Shown here: piece after piece, positions 23,994 through 32,521 of the stretch | How the letters are laid out: each line of letters starts with the position of its first letter | How positions within the stretch are numbered: the first letter of the stretch is position 1 | NCBI GenBank assembly: GCA_003225175.1 | Contig: QIBA01000032.1 | Coordinates: 157,596 to 221,595, forward strand | DNA: 64,000 bases | Reading direction: 5' to 3' | Source: Acidobacteriota bacterium | Lineage (GTDB): Bacteria > Acidobacteriota > Terriglobia > Terriglobales > Acidobacteriaceae | Translations under genes and position numbers: made by a program | The notes under the pieces: generated by a model | Database searches by the model: none | What the model was told of the DNA's origin: nothing | Seen by the model: the letters and a program-made list of their open reading frames with translations, nothing else

Positions 23994-26099
23994 ATGTGTG
24001 TGTTGTGTTTTAAAAGAAGTAAAAAGAGTATTCGCCGGATAGCCGCAGGCGTTGCGCTAACCGGCGGTCTGCTGCTGGGACGTTCGCTCTTCGCGCAAGA
24101 AGCGCCCAACGCGCCGGTTCCGCAGCCTGCCAGTACCGCGCAAAGCAGCCGTGGAGAATCCTTTGGCGGACTGAACTATGTCAACGGATACAGCTTTCTC
24201 AAAGGTCCGATAGCTCCGTACAAGAGGAGGGAGGTCCCCGCGCCGAATCTTTCGAACTCTCCTCGTATGGATCAGTTAGTACGCGACGGCAAGATCTATC
24301 TCTCTATGTCGGATGCGGTCGCTTTAGCGTTGGAAAACAACCTCGATCTCGCAATCGCGCGTTATAACATGCCAATTGCGGATACCGACATCCTGCGCGC
24401 CAAGGCCGGACAGAATTTGCGTGGCGTCGCCACTGGATTGGTTCAGGGCACGCCGGGTGGACAGGGCGGTACCGGGACTGGCACCGCCAGTCAGGGAGCC
24501 GGAGCAGGTGGTACAACGAGCGCCGCGGGCGGCGCGGGCACTGGTACCTCCGGAATTGTGCTGTCGACTGCAGGGGCTGGCCCTGGTGTGCCCGAATTTG
24601 ATCCTACGGTAACCAGCAACCTTTCTGAAGAACACGCGATCTCACCGCAAGCCAATCAGGTTTTCACCGGTGTTCCCAATCTGCAATCGAATACCGGAAC
24701 CGTGAACTTCAGTTACAACCAGGGCTTTGCGCCAGGCACGAATCTGTCCGTGGGGTTTCAGAACAACCGGCAGACTACGAACAGCCGATTCAACACTCTG
24801 AATCCAACGCTAAATTCGAGTTTCCGCGCGACCATCACTCAACATCTTCTGCAGGGTTTCGGACTCGGGCTCAACACGCGTTTTATTCGTGTTGCCCGCA
24901 ATGACCGCGAGATCGTTGACGTCGCCTTCCGCAATCAAGTGATCGAAACTGTTTCCCAAATTGAAAATATCTATTGGGATCTTGTAAACGCCTATGAAAA
25001 TGTGAAGGCAAAGGAGCGCTCCTTAGGCTTGGCGCAGAAGACGCTTTCCGATAATCAGAAGCAGGTTCAAATCGGGACACTCGCTCCGATCGAAGTAGTG
25101 CGCGCGCAAAGCACGGTAGCAGCAAATCAGCAGACGCTGATCGTGGCGCAAACCAACCTGCAACTGCAGCAGCTCCTGATGAAGAATGCGTTATCCCGAA
25201 GCCTGTCGGATGCGATTCTGGCCGCTGCTCCGGTAATTCCAACCGATACCATGGCGGTTCCGAGCGAAGAGCCGGTAACCCCGATTCAGGATCTCATCAA
25301 TGATGCGCTGTCGCATCGTCCTGATCTCGCGCAGTCACGCATCGACCTTACCAATCGTGAGATAAACCGCAAGGCTGCTGCGAACGGACTGCGGCCCAGC
25401 GTGGATCTGGTGGCGTTCTATGGGGCCAGCGGTTTAGGAGGCACGCAGAATGCCTTGTCGGCGTGCGGTCCCAATTCGAATCCGCTCTTTTGCACTCCTG
25501 CGGGAACTATCCCTCAACACGGATTCGGCAACACTTTTGGGGACTTGTTCAATAGCACGGCTCCGGACAAGGGTATGGGGCTGCAAGTGAGCATCCCGAT
25601 CCGGAACCGCTCCGCACAGGCCGATCAGATGCGCTCCGAGCTCGAACTGCGCCAGGCTGAGATGCGCTTGCAGCAGTTGCAAAACCAGGTGGCCATCCAG
25701 GTGCGCAACGCGCAATTTGCTGTCCAGCAGAATCGAGCCCAGGTTGAAGCCGCGGACAAAGCGCTTGAGCTGGCGCAACAGAGTCTCGACGCCGAGCAGA
25801 AGAAGTACGCGCTTGGCGCGTCGACTAATTTCGCTGTCCTGCAAACCGAAAGCGATCTGGCGACGGCAGACAGCAATCGCGTGCAGGCTCGCTCCGCCTA
25901 CGCAAAGTCACGCGTGGAACTCGACCGCGTCACCGGATACACGCTTGTTCGCAACGGCATCGTGCTCGACGATGCTTTTAACGGAACGGTGACAAAGCAG
26001 CCCGTGGTGCCCTACGTCATGCCGCGGACGGACACGACGCCTACGCAACAGCAACAAGCTCCGCAAGGGGCAGTGCAGAATCCTGGCGCGCCCCGGTAG
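23994..26099 (+). CDS. TolC-family outer-membrane channel with glycine-rich insert (copy 1)
   Basis: A 701-aa protein: signal sequence (about 1-35, ending RSLFAQ), a proline-rich leader, then the first TolC helical repeat (YLSMSDAVALALENNLDLAIA, ADTDILRAKAG). A Gly/Thr/Ser/Ala-rich stretch at about 148-198 interrupts the repeat. The second repeat follows (RPDLAQSRIDLTNREI, IPIRNRSAQADQMRSELELR) and a proline-rich tail ends it. TolC proteins form the outer-membrane exit duct of efflux and secretion systems. At 701 aa it is far longer than E. coli TolC (about 470 mature). TTGGAGA lies before ATG 23994. Its paralogue is at 52432. No adaptor or pump is adjacent. Confidence 0.93.
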   Translation: MCVLCFKRSKKSIRRIAAGVALTGGLLLGRSLFAQEAPNAPVPQPASTAQSSRGESFGGLNYVNGYSFLKGPIAPYKRREVPAPNLSNSPRMDQLVRDGKIYLSMSDAVALALENNLDLAIARYNMPIADTDILRAKAGQNLRGVATGLVQGTPGGQGGTGTGTASQGAGAGGTTSAAGGAGTGTSGIVLSTAGAGPGVPEFDPTVTSNLSEEHAISPQANQVFTGVPNLQSNTGTVNFSYNQGFAPGTNLSVGFQNNRQTTNSRFNTLNPTLNSSFRATITQHLLQGFGLGLNTRFIRVARNDREIVDVAFRNQVIETVSQIENIYWDLVNAYENVKAKERSLGLAQKTLSDNQKQVQIGTLAPIEVVRAQSTVAANQQTLIVAQTNLQLQQLLMKNALSRSLSDAILAAAPVIPTDTMAVPSEEPVTPIQDLINDALSHRPDLAQSRIDLTNREINRKAAANGLRPSVDLVAFYGASGLGGTQNALSACGPNSNPLFCTPAGTIPQHGFGNTFGDLFNSTAPDKGMGLQVSIPIRNRSAQADQMRSELELRQAEMRLQQLQNQVAIQVRNAQFAVQQNRAQVEAADKALELAQQSLDAEQKKYALGASTNFAVLQTESDLATADSNRVQARSAYAKSRVELDRVTGYTLVRNGIVLDDAFNGTVTKQPVVPYVMPRTDTTPTQQQQAPQGAVQNPGAPR

Positions 26100-26138
26100 C
26101 ACAGCAATCTCCGAAATAGTCCAAATCCAGCAGCGAGA

Positions 26139-26172
26139 ACCCGGAGCAGCAAGATGGCTCCGGGTTTTTCTT
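26139..26172 (+). terminator. Rho-independent terminator after TolC copy 1
   Basis: AACCCGGAGC (26139-26148) and GCTCCGGGTT (26157-26166) form a perfect 10-bp stem with an 8-base loop, followed by TTTCTTT. Confidence 0.92.
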
Positions 26173-26208
26173 TGTGCCCGTGACTCGCGAAAGTTATCCT
26201 GACCCGGC

Positions 26209-27033
26209 ATGAGTCTCTCGGTTGTGATCATCACGCGAAACGAAGAGAGGAACATCGGACGCACGCTGGCAAGTGTCGCCTGGGCCGATGAGCGAATCAT
26301 CGTGGACTCTGGCTCCGCAGATCGCACGCTCGAAATTGCTCGCGAGCAGGGCGCCAAGGTCTTTGCAGAATCGTGGAAAGGCTATGCGCAGCAGAAGAAT
26401 TCCGCGATCGCGAAAGCTTCGAGTGACTGGATACTCTCGATCGACGCAGACGAGGAAGTCTCTGCGGAACTAGCCGAGAGCATAAGACGTGTGGTGAGCG
26501 ATCCGACGTCGAACGTGGCGGGGTACTTCATCGCCCGGCGCAATCTTTTTCTTGGCCGCTGGATTCGCTATGGCGGCTTCTATCCCGATCGCAAGCTGCG
26601 ACTGTCTCGGCGCGGCACAGGACAGTTCGTCGAACGTGCGGTGCACGAGACCATGCGCGTCGAGGGCCCTACAGCCGCGCTCGAAGGCGACTTGATTCAC
26701 AACGCTTATCCAACTTTAACTGCCTATATCGAAAGCATGAACCGCTATTCTTCGCTAGGAGCAGAAGTAGCGCTGCAGAAAGGACAAGTCAGTGATTCCT
26801 GGCTGTCGTTTCTCGTTAACGTCTACTATCGGCCAGCTCTGAATTTTTCCTGGAACTACTTTTTTCGCCTTGGCTTTCTCGACGGACGCGAAGGATACCT
26901 GCTGCATCTTTATCACAATGTGTATGTCAGCTGGAAATACGCCAAGGCGTGGGAAGCAGCGAGGAACCAGACAATAAGCGATAGGGCCATAGGCGATAAG
27001 CAAAACCAAGACAATTCGAAGTTCCTGATTTGA
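26209..27033 (+). CDS. Family 2 glycosyltransferase (WaaE/KdtX-like)
   Basis: A 274-aa GT-A enzyme: LSVVIITRNEERNIGRTLAS at the N-terminus, VDSGSADRTLEIA, the DXD motif as LSIDADEEVSAEL (around residue 76-88), GRWIRYGGFYPDRKLRLSRR and VHETMRVEG. These are features of the LPS core glucosyltransferase group. The C-terminal region (about 195-250) with NVYYRPALNFSWNYFFRLG is partly hydrophobic and may touch the membrane. The role is probably LPS or surface glycan assembly; the sugar is not predictable. A terminator separates it from tolC. Confidence 0.9.
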   Translation: MSLSVVIITRNEERNIGRTLASVAWADERIIVDSGSADRTLEIAREQGAKVFAESWKGYAQQKNSAIAKASSDWILSIDADEEVSAELAESIRRVVSDPTSNVAGYFIARRNLFLGRWIRYGGFYPDRKLRLSRRGTGQFVERAVHETMRVEGPTAALEGDLIHNAYPTLTAYIESMNRYSSLGAEVALQKGQVSDSWLSFLVNVYYRPALNFSWNYFFRLGFLDGREGYLLHLYHNVYVSWKYAKAWEAARNQTISDRAIGDKQNQDNSKFLI

Positions 27034-27062
27034 AAAGATGGCTGCCTCTCCAGGAGCCTCGG

Positions 27063-27236
27063 AGAAAAAAACCGGGAATGAACACGGAGGACACGGAGGT
27101 CGCGCAGGAAAACTGCTAAAAAACGAGAAACGCAAACCGACATCTGCGAACCAGGGCAGGATCCAATTTTCAAGGAAAGAAGAAACGCGAGCCGTTCCTC
27201 TGCGTGCTCCGTGCCCTCCGTCTTCAGCTTTTTTTT
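27063..27236. repeat. Intergenic inverted repeat, CACGGAGG family, copy 2
   Basis: The left part, AACACGGAGGACACGGAGG (27081-27099) after an A-run, and the right part, GTGCTCCGTGCCCTCCGTC (27203-27221) before a T-run, are imperfect inverted copies. The build matches the element at 7745-7890. It lies in the 459-bp gap between the GT2 gene and the gene at 27493; the rest of that gap (27290-27492) shows nothing recognisable. Confidence 0.6.
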
Positions 27237-27250
27237 GTCGCGCCAAAACG

Positions 27251-27287
27251 AAAAGACCGCCCGGCAAATAGGCGGCCTTTTCTTTCA
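27251..27287 (+). terminator. Probable terminator after the GT2 gene and repeat
   Basis: AAAAGACCGCC (27251-27261) pairs with GGCGGCCTTTT (27271-27281) with one mismatch, followed by CTTTC. It is 218 bp past the GT2 stop. Confidence 0.65.
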
Positions 27288-27492
27288 AGGGAGAATAGTT
27301 CCAACGGAGGCAAAGCCATCAGAACTTTCTGGACGAAATCTTATGGTCGTGCACAGGGGGTGTCAAGCGAATTTTCTGACGCAAATGCCTTAAAAATCAA
27401 GCACTTAGGAAAAATGTACCCTGCATCGAAAATGTGGCAGTTGCTGCCGCACTTTCCCCACTGCACTTAGTAAGAGCTGCTGTTTCAGCAAC

Positions 27493-28578
27493 TTACCTCG
27501 ATTTTGAAGATTCGTCGCGCAAATTCAGGGTAATGACGTTAGCGTCCTCTGGACGGTCGAAAAAGCGGTGCGGATAGAGTTTGTTAAGCACCACGCGCAG
27601 CCCACCGTAGGCAATGCCGAATGCGAGCGCAACTGCCAGAATCAATCCGATGAGTCCAAAGACAGCGATGATCAGATTGCCGATGTTGTCTTTGCGCGAG
27701 AGAAACGTCGGCTCGTTGTAGGTGATATCAGCCTCGTAGTTCACTGAAGCGAGCAGCGATCGTGTCTCGGATTGCGAAGCCTGACCGCTGACGATGACGA
27801 GAAGCGGTCCGGTGCGCTTAATAGAAAAACTTCCTGACCCAGTCGCTTCGAGATTTGCATGATTCTGCTCGATGTTTCGCAGTTGCGTTCCGGCGATCTG
27901 CGGTGTGGGATACGAGATCAGCGTGAGTTTGGCTTCTCCTTCGTCGCTCTTATAGAGAGCAGTCAAAACTTCAGCACTCTTGGAGAAATCGACGGCAGAA
28001 GCAGGGAAGGGCGATCCCACCTGATTGTATGACTTCGGTCCAACCGCGAACTTCACTGAATGCTCGATGAACGCAGGCTGCGGCAGCCAATGTGCAAGAC
28101 TAGGCGGTTGCCCCAGGTTTCCTGCTGGTTGCGGAAGATCCTCAGCCAGTTCACGCAGTTCGGCCGCTGACATCGCGTTCACATAGTCGAATTTTGCTTC
28201 GACCACGATGTTGCCTTGCATGAAAAGCACGCGATCGCCAGCTGATTCACCGTGGCGTCCGATTTCTTCGGTGCGCATGCCGGGCTGGCTGTAAAGCGTA
28301 TATGCGCCGTAAGCGCCTGTAGCATCATCAAAGCGCGCCGCGCGAATGCTCAGTTTGCGATCGCCCTTTGCGTAGTTTGCGGATTGAAAATCGGTGAAGC
28401 CGTATTCCTTGAGCACCGCCGCATTGCCGGCATCGGCGTCCGCGGGATTCGTGCTGGTCCTGGCAGCAGGCTCCTGCTGCCATCCAGCAAAGGCTTTAGG
28501 GAGAACCGCTGAGTCAGTCGCCAACGCTGCCGAGGCAAGTGAGACGATTAAAGCAAAGAGTCTGGTGCACAATGGCAT
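27493..28578 (-). CDS. Exported membrane protein of DUF6599 type
   Basis: From ATG 28578 a 361-aa protein starts with a signal peptide (MPLCTRLFALIVSLASAALA). The periplasmic part has two similar halves with repeated YGAYTLYSQPGM, GNIVVEAKFDY and LLVIVSGQASQSE strands. A C-terminal membrane helix (about 315-340, NLIIAVFGLIGLILAVALAF) and a short cytoplasmic tail follow. It resembles acidobacterial DUF6599 proteins; function unknown. An in-frame ATG at 28620 would hide the signal peptide, so 28578 is preferred, although neither has a good ribosome site. Confidence 0.75.
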   Translation of the reverse strand: MPLCTRLFALIVSLASAALATDSAVLPKAFAGWQQEPAARTSTNPADADAGNAAVLKEYGFTDFQSANYAKGDRKLSIRAARFDDATGAYGAYTLYSQPGMRTEEIGRHGESAGDRVLFMQGNIVVEAKFDYVNAMSAAELRELAEDLPQPAGNLGQPPSLAHWLPQPAFIEHSVKFAVGPKSYNQVGSPFPASAVDFSKSAEVLTALYKSDEGEAKLTLISYPTPQIAGTQLRNIEQNHANLEATGSGSFSIKRTGPLLVIVSGQASQSETRSLLASVNYEADITYNEPTFLSRKDNIGNLIIAVFGLIGLILAVALAFGIAYGGLRVVLNKLYPHRFFDRPEDANVITLNLRDESSKSR

Positions 28579-28640
28579 GTACAAAGCTGGAATCGACAAA
28601 TCTAGTCTATTAGACACCATCGCCACATTGCGGGATTCCG

Positions 28641-28817
28641 GTAGAGACGCAGCATGCTTGCGTCTCCTGCGTGGGACTGCTGCAGGGCTAAATCGTGCCA
28701 GCTATTTCGGATATGGAGGTCCCGGCCGTGCCGTCATTCGACGCTGCATGGAGGAGACGCAGCATGCTGCAGGCTTGTCCTTAATTTGGATAAGCCTATA
28801 GCATACTGCGTCTCTAC
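28641..28817. repeat. 177-bp element with 17-bp terminal inverted repeats
   Basis: GTAGAGACGCAGCATGC (28641-28657) is mirrored by GCATACTGCGTCTCTAC (28801-28817), one mismatch in 17. An internal direct copy GAGACGCAGCATGC is at 28754-28767. A solo end occurs at 6845-6861. No transposase frame is inside, so it resembles a miniature, non-autonomous element or a REP-doublet. It occupies the gap between the 27493 and amidase genes. Confidence 0.75.
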
Positions 28818-28833
28818 CTCCAGGATTTGGCAG

Positions 28834-31128
28834 CTATTGCCCAGCCGTAGCAGGCTGTCTCGCGCTTGCGACCTTAATCCCACTGAGCCCCTGGGCGTAA
28901 TGGGAGATGCCGCGATAGAGCGATTCCGCGATGCGTTGCCTGTACTCAGGAGTACGCAGCTTGCGTTCGTCAGTGGGATTGCTCACGAACGAGATCTCCG
29001 CGAGGATGGAAGGCATGTTAGCGCCAATCAGCACGATGAACGGCGCCTTCTTCACTCCACGATTTTTAACGCCGGGGCTCTTCGCAGCCTCTCCGGCATG
29101 CAGCGCCTTCTGCACATTGGCAGCGAACTCGCGCGACTCGTCGATCTTGTCTTTCAGCGCGATCTTCTTCACCAGGTCCTGCAAGTCGTGCACAGAGGTT
29201 TCAGAGACCGAGTTCTCACGGGCAGCTACTTCTAGAGCCTCAGGCGATGAGGTGAAGTTCAGGTAGTAAGTCTCCACGCCGCGCGCCGAAGAATCGGAGC
29301 TTGAGTTTGCGTGGATCGAAATGAACAGATCCGCTTGATTCTGATTCGCTATAGCCGTACGCGTCTCGAGGGGAATGAAAGTGTCATCGTGGCGCGTGTA
29401 GACTACGTCGGCTCCGAGCTTCTGTTCCAGCAGTTTGCCTAAACGCAGCGCGACATCGAGTACAAGATCTTTTTCGAGCAATCCAGTTGAACCGATCGTT
29501 CCGGTGTCGTGGCCGCCATGTCCGGCATCGACCACGATCTTGCCGATCTTCAATCCCAGCGCGCGGACCAGCGACAAATCACCGTCCGCAGTTGGTTTGG
29601 CCTGCCGAGTTACGCTTGCCATGGTGACAGGCGCTTTCCCATTGCGATTCTTCTGGCTTTTGCTTGCGGCGAATGGATGTTCAGCGGGTTTGCTGTCCGC
29701 TGATTGTGGCAGCTCGCGCTTCGCCACATTGTCGACCACAGCGCCACTCGTCGGCTTGCTCGTGGCCTTCACCTGCTTGGGATCCTCGCTGAGCGATGCG
29801 ATCTCGGCTAGACCGAGGTTGCTATCTTCAAGCGGCACTTCAGCGCGCTTGGCAAGAGCAGGTTTCCTGGGAGGCGCTTTGGCACTCGTTGTGTCGACTG
29901 ACTCCTCGTCATCATCATCTGACGGCGAAGGATTCTTACGATTTGCCGCAACGGTCTTGGGCTCAGCGCGCCTGGTCTGTGAAATTTGCGGCACGCCGGT
30001 GGAGGAATTGGAGCGAGGATCCGAAGCCGCATTCTGCGACCCAGCTGTCTCTAACTGCGGCGCAGCCTTGCGCCCGTGAACGTCGATGATCAACCGATAA
30101 GGATTCGGCAGGATGAAGGCCGAGTACTCGGCGAGGTTATCGACTTCGAGCACCACGCGCGCCATATTCGCCTTGTACTGCGCGACGCGTACCTTCTTCA
30201 GCAGACCGTCTTCAATGTTGTAGCTCTTGCCAATCAGCTCCGACGCGAGCCGGCTGTCGTGCAGGTCGAAGAAGATGCGATCGGGAGAGGGAACTCGCCC
30301 GGCTTCGTACTTTACTTCGTCTTCGAGATCGATGGCGATGCGCGTGTAGTCAGGCGTGGACCAGTAACGGAGGCTGGTAATGCGCGGCAATCCCTTTTGC
30401 TTTGATGTGACCGTTGTCAGCGGAGCAGGGCTCGCCTCTTCCTGGTCGTCTTCGTCATTAGCTGCTTCGCGCTTAGTGCTCTCACGCTTTTTGGTGGTTG
30501 CGACGGAGTTCTTTTCCTTGTCCTTTTCCTTGCGATTTGGATGCTTGGCTTCCTCGTCCATCTCACGCAGAGCGGCCTTAGCTTGCTGCGCGAGTTCGTG
30601 GTTGGGATAGCGATTCAAAAAACCTTCGAATGTCTCCCTCGCGATTGCAGGTTCGTTCAGATCCTCGCGATAGATTTGGCCGATGCTGAGCAGGGCTCCA
30701 AAACGGTACTTGCTGCCCGGATATTCGCGGCGCAGGAACTCATATTGTCCGATCGCGGACTTGAATCCCGTCTTGTCGTCATTGAGGCGAGCCTGCTCGG
30801 CAAGAAGTTCGGCAACTGCGAGCACGCTCGAATCAGCGCGCGTGGATGTTGGGGCCAGGTGATAGACCTTGCGAAAGGAATCGATTACCCGGTTGTAGTC
30901 CTCGGTATCGCGATCGCTTTCAGGGCGTCCGTTGAGCGCCTCGCGCATCTGCACGGCCTTGTGGTAGTAGTCGAGCGCGATGTGCTTCTTCCTGGCGACA
31001 CTCATCGCCTCCGCACGTCCGCCATGGAGCAGGAGACCCGCAGTGACAAGCGTCCAGATTGTGAAGTGAAAAGTCGCGCGAGTGGCTGACCTGCCGGACA
31101 TTCTCTGCATCCCTGTGGCACCCAGCAT
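28834..31128 (-). CDS. N-acetylmuramoyl-L-alanine amidase with TPR and AMIN domains
   Basis: About 764 aa. A signal/membrane segment (around residues 20-42) is followed by TPR-like helical repeats (about 45-205, including YPGSKYRFGALLSIGQIY and FLNRYPNHELAQQA). Next are a charged linker, an AMIN domain (about 245-345, RITSLRYWSTPDYTRIAIDL and PYRLIIDVHGRK) and a long low-complexity linker. The catalytic Amidase_3 domain spans about 525-745. Zinc ligands and catalytic Glu are visible in VDAGHGGHDTG, GLLEKDLVLD, DLFISIHANSS and PSILAEISFVSNP. It cleaves septal peptidoglycan stem peptides in the periplasm. The TPR part is an uncommon addition. Start uncertain (ATG 31128 or 31110; TTG 31137). Confidence 0.92.
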   Translation of the reverse strand: MLGATGMQRMSGRSATRATFHFTIWTLVTAGLLLHGGRAEAMSVARKKHIALDYYHKAVQMREALNGRPESDRDTEDYNRVIDSFRKVYHLAPTSTRADSSVLAVAELLAEQARLNDDKTGFKSAIGQYEFLRREYPGSKYRFGALLSIGQIYREDLNEPAIARETFEGFLNRYPNHELAQQAKAALREMDEEAKHPNRKEKDKEKNSVATTKKRESTKREAANDEDDQEEASPAPLTTVTSKQKGLPRITSLRYWSTPDYTRIAIDLEDEVKYEAGRVPSPDRIFFDLHDSRLASELIGKSYNIEDGLLKKVRVAQYKANMARVVLEVDNLAEYSAFILPNPYRLIIDVHGRKAAPQLETAGSQNAASDPRSNSSTGVPQISQTRRAEPKTVAANRKNPSPSDDDDEESVDTTSAKAPPRKPALAKRAEVPLEDSNLGLAEIASLSEDPKQVKATSKPTSGAVVDNVAKRELPQSADSKPAEHPFAASKSQKNRNGKAPVTMASVTRQAKPTADGDLSLVRALGLKIGKIVVDAGHGGHDTGTIGSTGLLEKDLVLDVALRLGKLLEQKLGADVVYTRHDDTFIPLETRTAIANQNQADLFISIHANSSSDSSARGVETYYLNFTSSPEALEVAARENSVSETSVHDLQDLVKKIALKDKIDESREFAANVQKALHAGEAAKSPGVKNRGVKKAPFIVLIGANMPSILAEISFVSNPTDERKLRTPEYRQRIAESLYRGISHYAQGLSGIKVASARQPATAGQ

Positions 31129-31183
31129 CAGGTGCAATTCAACGTTTTATGCCGGGCAGTTCGAGGGGCTGCAGGTGCGAACC

Positions 31184-32074
31184 CTACTCCATATCGCTGA
31201 CCGACAAGTGTCCTTCGGCATCCTTCTTTAACTGCAGAGGATGTCCGGGTGTGTAGAGCCGTGCTGTATTCGACCCGTATATACCTGTGATGCGCTTCAC
31301 GTAATTCCGAGTTTCTGAATATTTCGGAATTCCGCGGCTGCGGCGCACTGCCCCAACCCCGGCGTTGTATGCGGCTAACGATAACTCTACATTGCCGTTA
31401 TAGGAATCGAGCAACTCTTTGAAGTGGCGCACTCCGGCGTCCACATTTTGCGCGGGATCGTAGGGATTCCGCACATTCAATGACTGAGCGGTGCGCGGCA
31501 TGAGCTGCATCAATCCGATGGCGCCTTTGCGGGAGACGGCGTGCGGATTGAAGTTCGACTCAACCTTGATGATCGCGCGTACCAAATTGGGATCGACAGA
31601 ATGATCGGTTGCCGCCTGCTCCACGATCTTGTCGATCCATTCCGATCCATTCGGAAGCAGCGCTGACTCTGTGTTGTAAACCCGACCGGGAACTGCATAG
31701 TTGCGCGACGCGGCGGCCGGCGAATTCTGGACTTGCTGAGAGGCTAGCTGCAGCGCATTGCCGTTGGCCGCAAACTGAGGATTCTTCAAGGCCGCCTGGC
31801 GCAGCAAGCGGCGAACGTCCTGCGCCGCAGATTGAGCTGCCTTACGCGAATGCGAGTACATCGGCGGCACCGGCTTCCAGCGGTGCTCGCGGTTGCTCCA
31901 ATAAAAGTATCCGGAGTCCAGCGGAGGCGGAGTCTGTACGTGCTTCTCAGGCGCGTTCTCGTAAACAAGGCGGCCGTCGCTGTCATGCGTAGCGACGATC
32001 GTCTGCGCGTGAATGGTGGGATGGAGGCCGAGGACCAAGCCTGCATACAGGATCGAAATCAGGTGTTTACGCAT
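31184..32074 (-). CDS. Lytic transglycosylase with SLT domain
   Basis: A 296-aa exported enzyme: signal peptide (residues 1-23, ending IHAQ), a linker region (25-140) with a DUF4124-like start ([15 protein letters not shown]), and an SLT domain (about 145-265). The catalytic Glu172 lies in [19 protein letters not shown], followed by [29 protein letters not shown] and [13 protein letters not shown]. It cuts glycan strands to 1,6-anhydro ends. Same strand as the amidase 56 bp downstream, so the pair may act together in wall turnover. Confidence 0.94.
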   Translation of the reverse strand: MRKHLISILYAGLVLGLHPTIHAQTIVATHDSDGRLVYENAPEKHVQTPPPLDSGYFYWSNREHRWKPVPPMYSHSRKAAQSAAQDVRRLLRQAALKNPQFAANGNALQLASQQVQNSPAAASRNYAVPGRVYNTESALLPNGSEWIDKIVEQAATDHSVDPNLVRAIIKVESNFNPHAVSRKGAIGLMQLMPRTAQSLNVRNPYDPAQNVDAGVRHFKELLDSYNGNVELSLAAYNAGVGAVRRSRGIPKYSETRNYVKRITGIYGSNTARLYTPGHPLQLKKDAEGHLSVSDME

Positions 32075-32437
32075 CTAAGTTCTCAGAGCGAACTGCCAAA
32101 GCCTTCGCAGGGTCCGACAAGGACCTCATTCGCCACACTTAAAAGTGCTCCTCGAGAGTCCACGTTTCGATCCGACGAGTGAGCGCACTTCCAATGCAGT
32201 CGTCACCCAACCCAAATCCTGACGGAGAAATACATCCAGAGTAGGTCGATTATAGGTCGCAACGACAGCCTGTAACAATTACCAGAAGGACAGGAACCAG
32301 CAGGGTGAATAGCGAAAATCTACATACAAAACCCGGAGAAAACCGGAAGTCGGGAGCGTAGGTCGTTGAAGCCATTACCAAAGTGTTTCGCAGCAGGGGT
32401 TTGGCCTCGACACGCCCTAAGCGCCCGAAAAAGCAAA
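32075..32437. other. Intergenic region upstream of the transglycosylase gene
   Basis: About 360 bp between the SLT gene and the inverted repeat at 32438. Short open frames on both strands lack ribosome sites and credible composition. No promoter or hairpin stands out. Confidence 0.4.
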
Positions 32438-32508
32438 CGTGGTCCGGCCGCCCCCAACACGTTCTGATTATGCAGACGATCTTCCGGCCCAGAGCGGCCG
32501 GAGCACGT
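32438..32508. repeat. Intergenic inverted repeat, GGTTCCGGCCGCC family, short copy
   Basis: ACGTGGTCCGGCCGCC (32438-32453) and GCGGCCGGAGCACGT (32494-32508) are inverted with a ~40-bp centre, half the spacing of the copies at 131 and 56702. It ends 13 bp before the 3' end of the VWA gene, so it may also end that transcript. Confidence 0.65.
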
Positions 32509-32521
32509 CGCATGGGCTGGT

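Noticed and set aside
29435..30079. 214-aa Ser/Ala-rich open frame opposite the amidase gene
   Set aside because: It is an antisense shadow of the amidase linker region with no ribosome site or domain.
32250..32513. 87-aa minus-strand open frame in the gap before the VWA gene
   Set aside because: It overlaps the inverted repeat, has no ribosome site and no recognisable domain.
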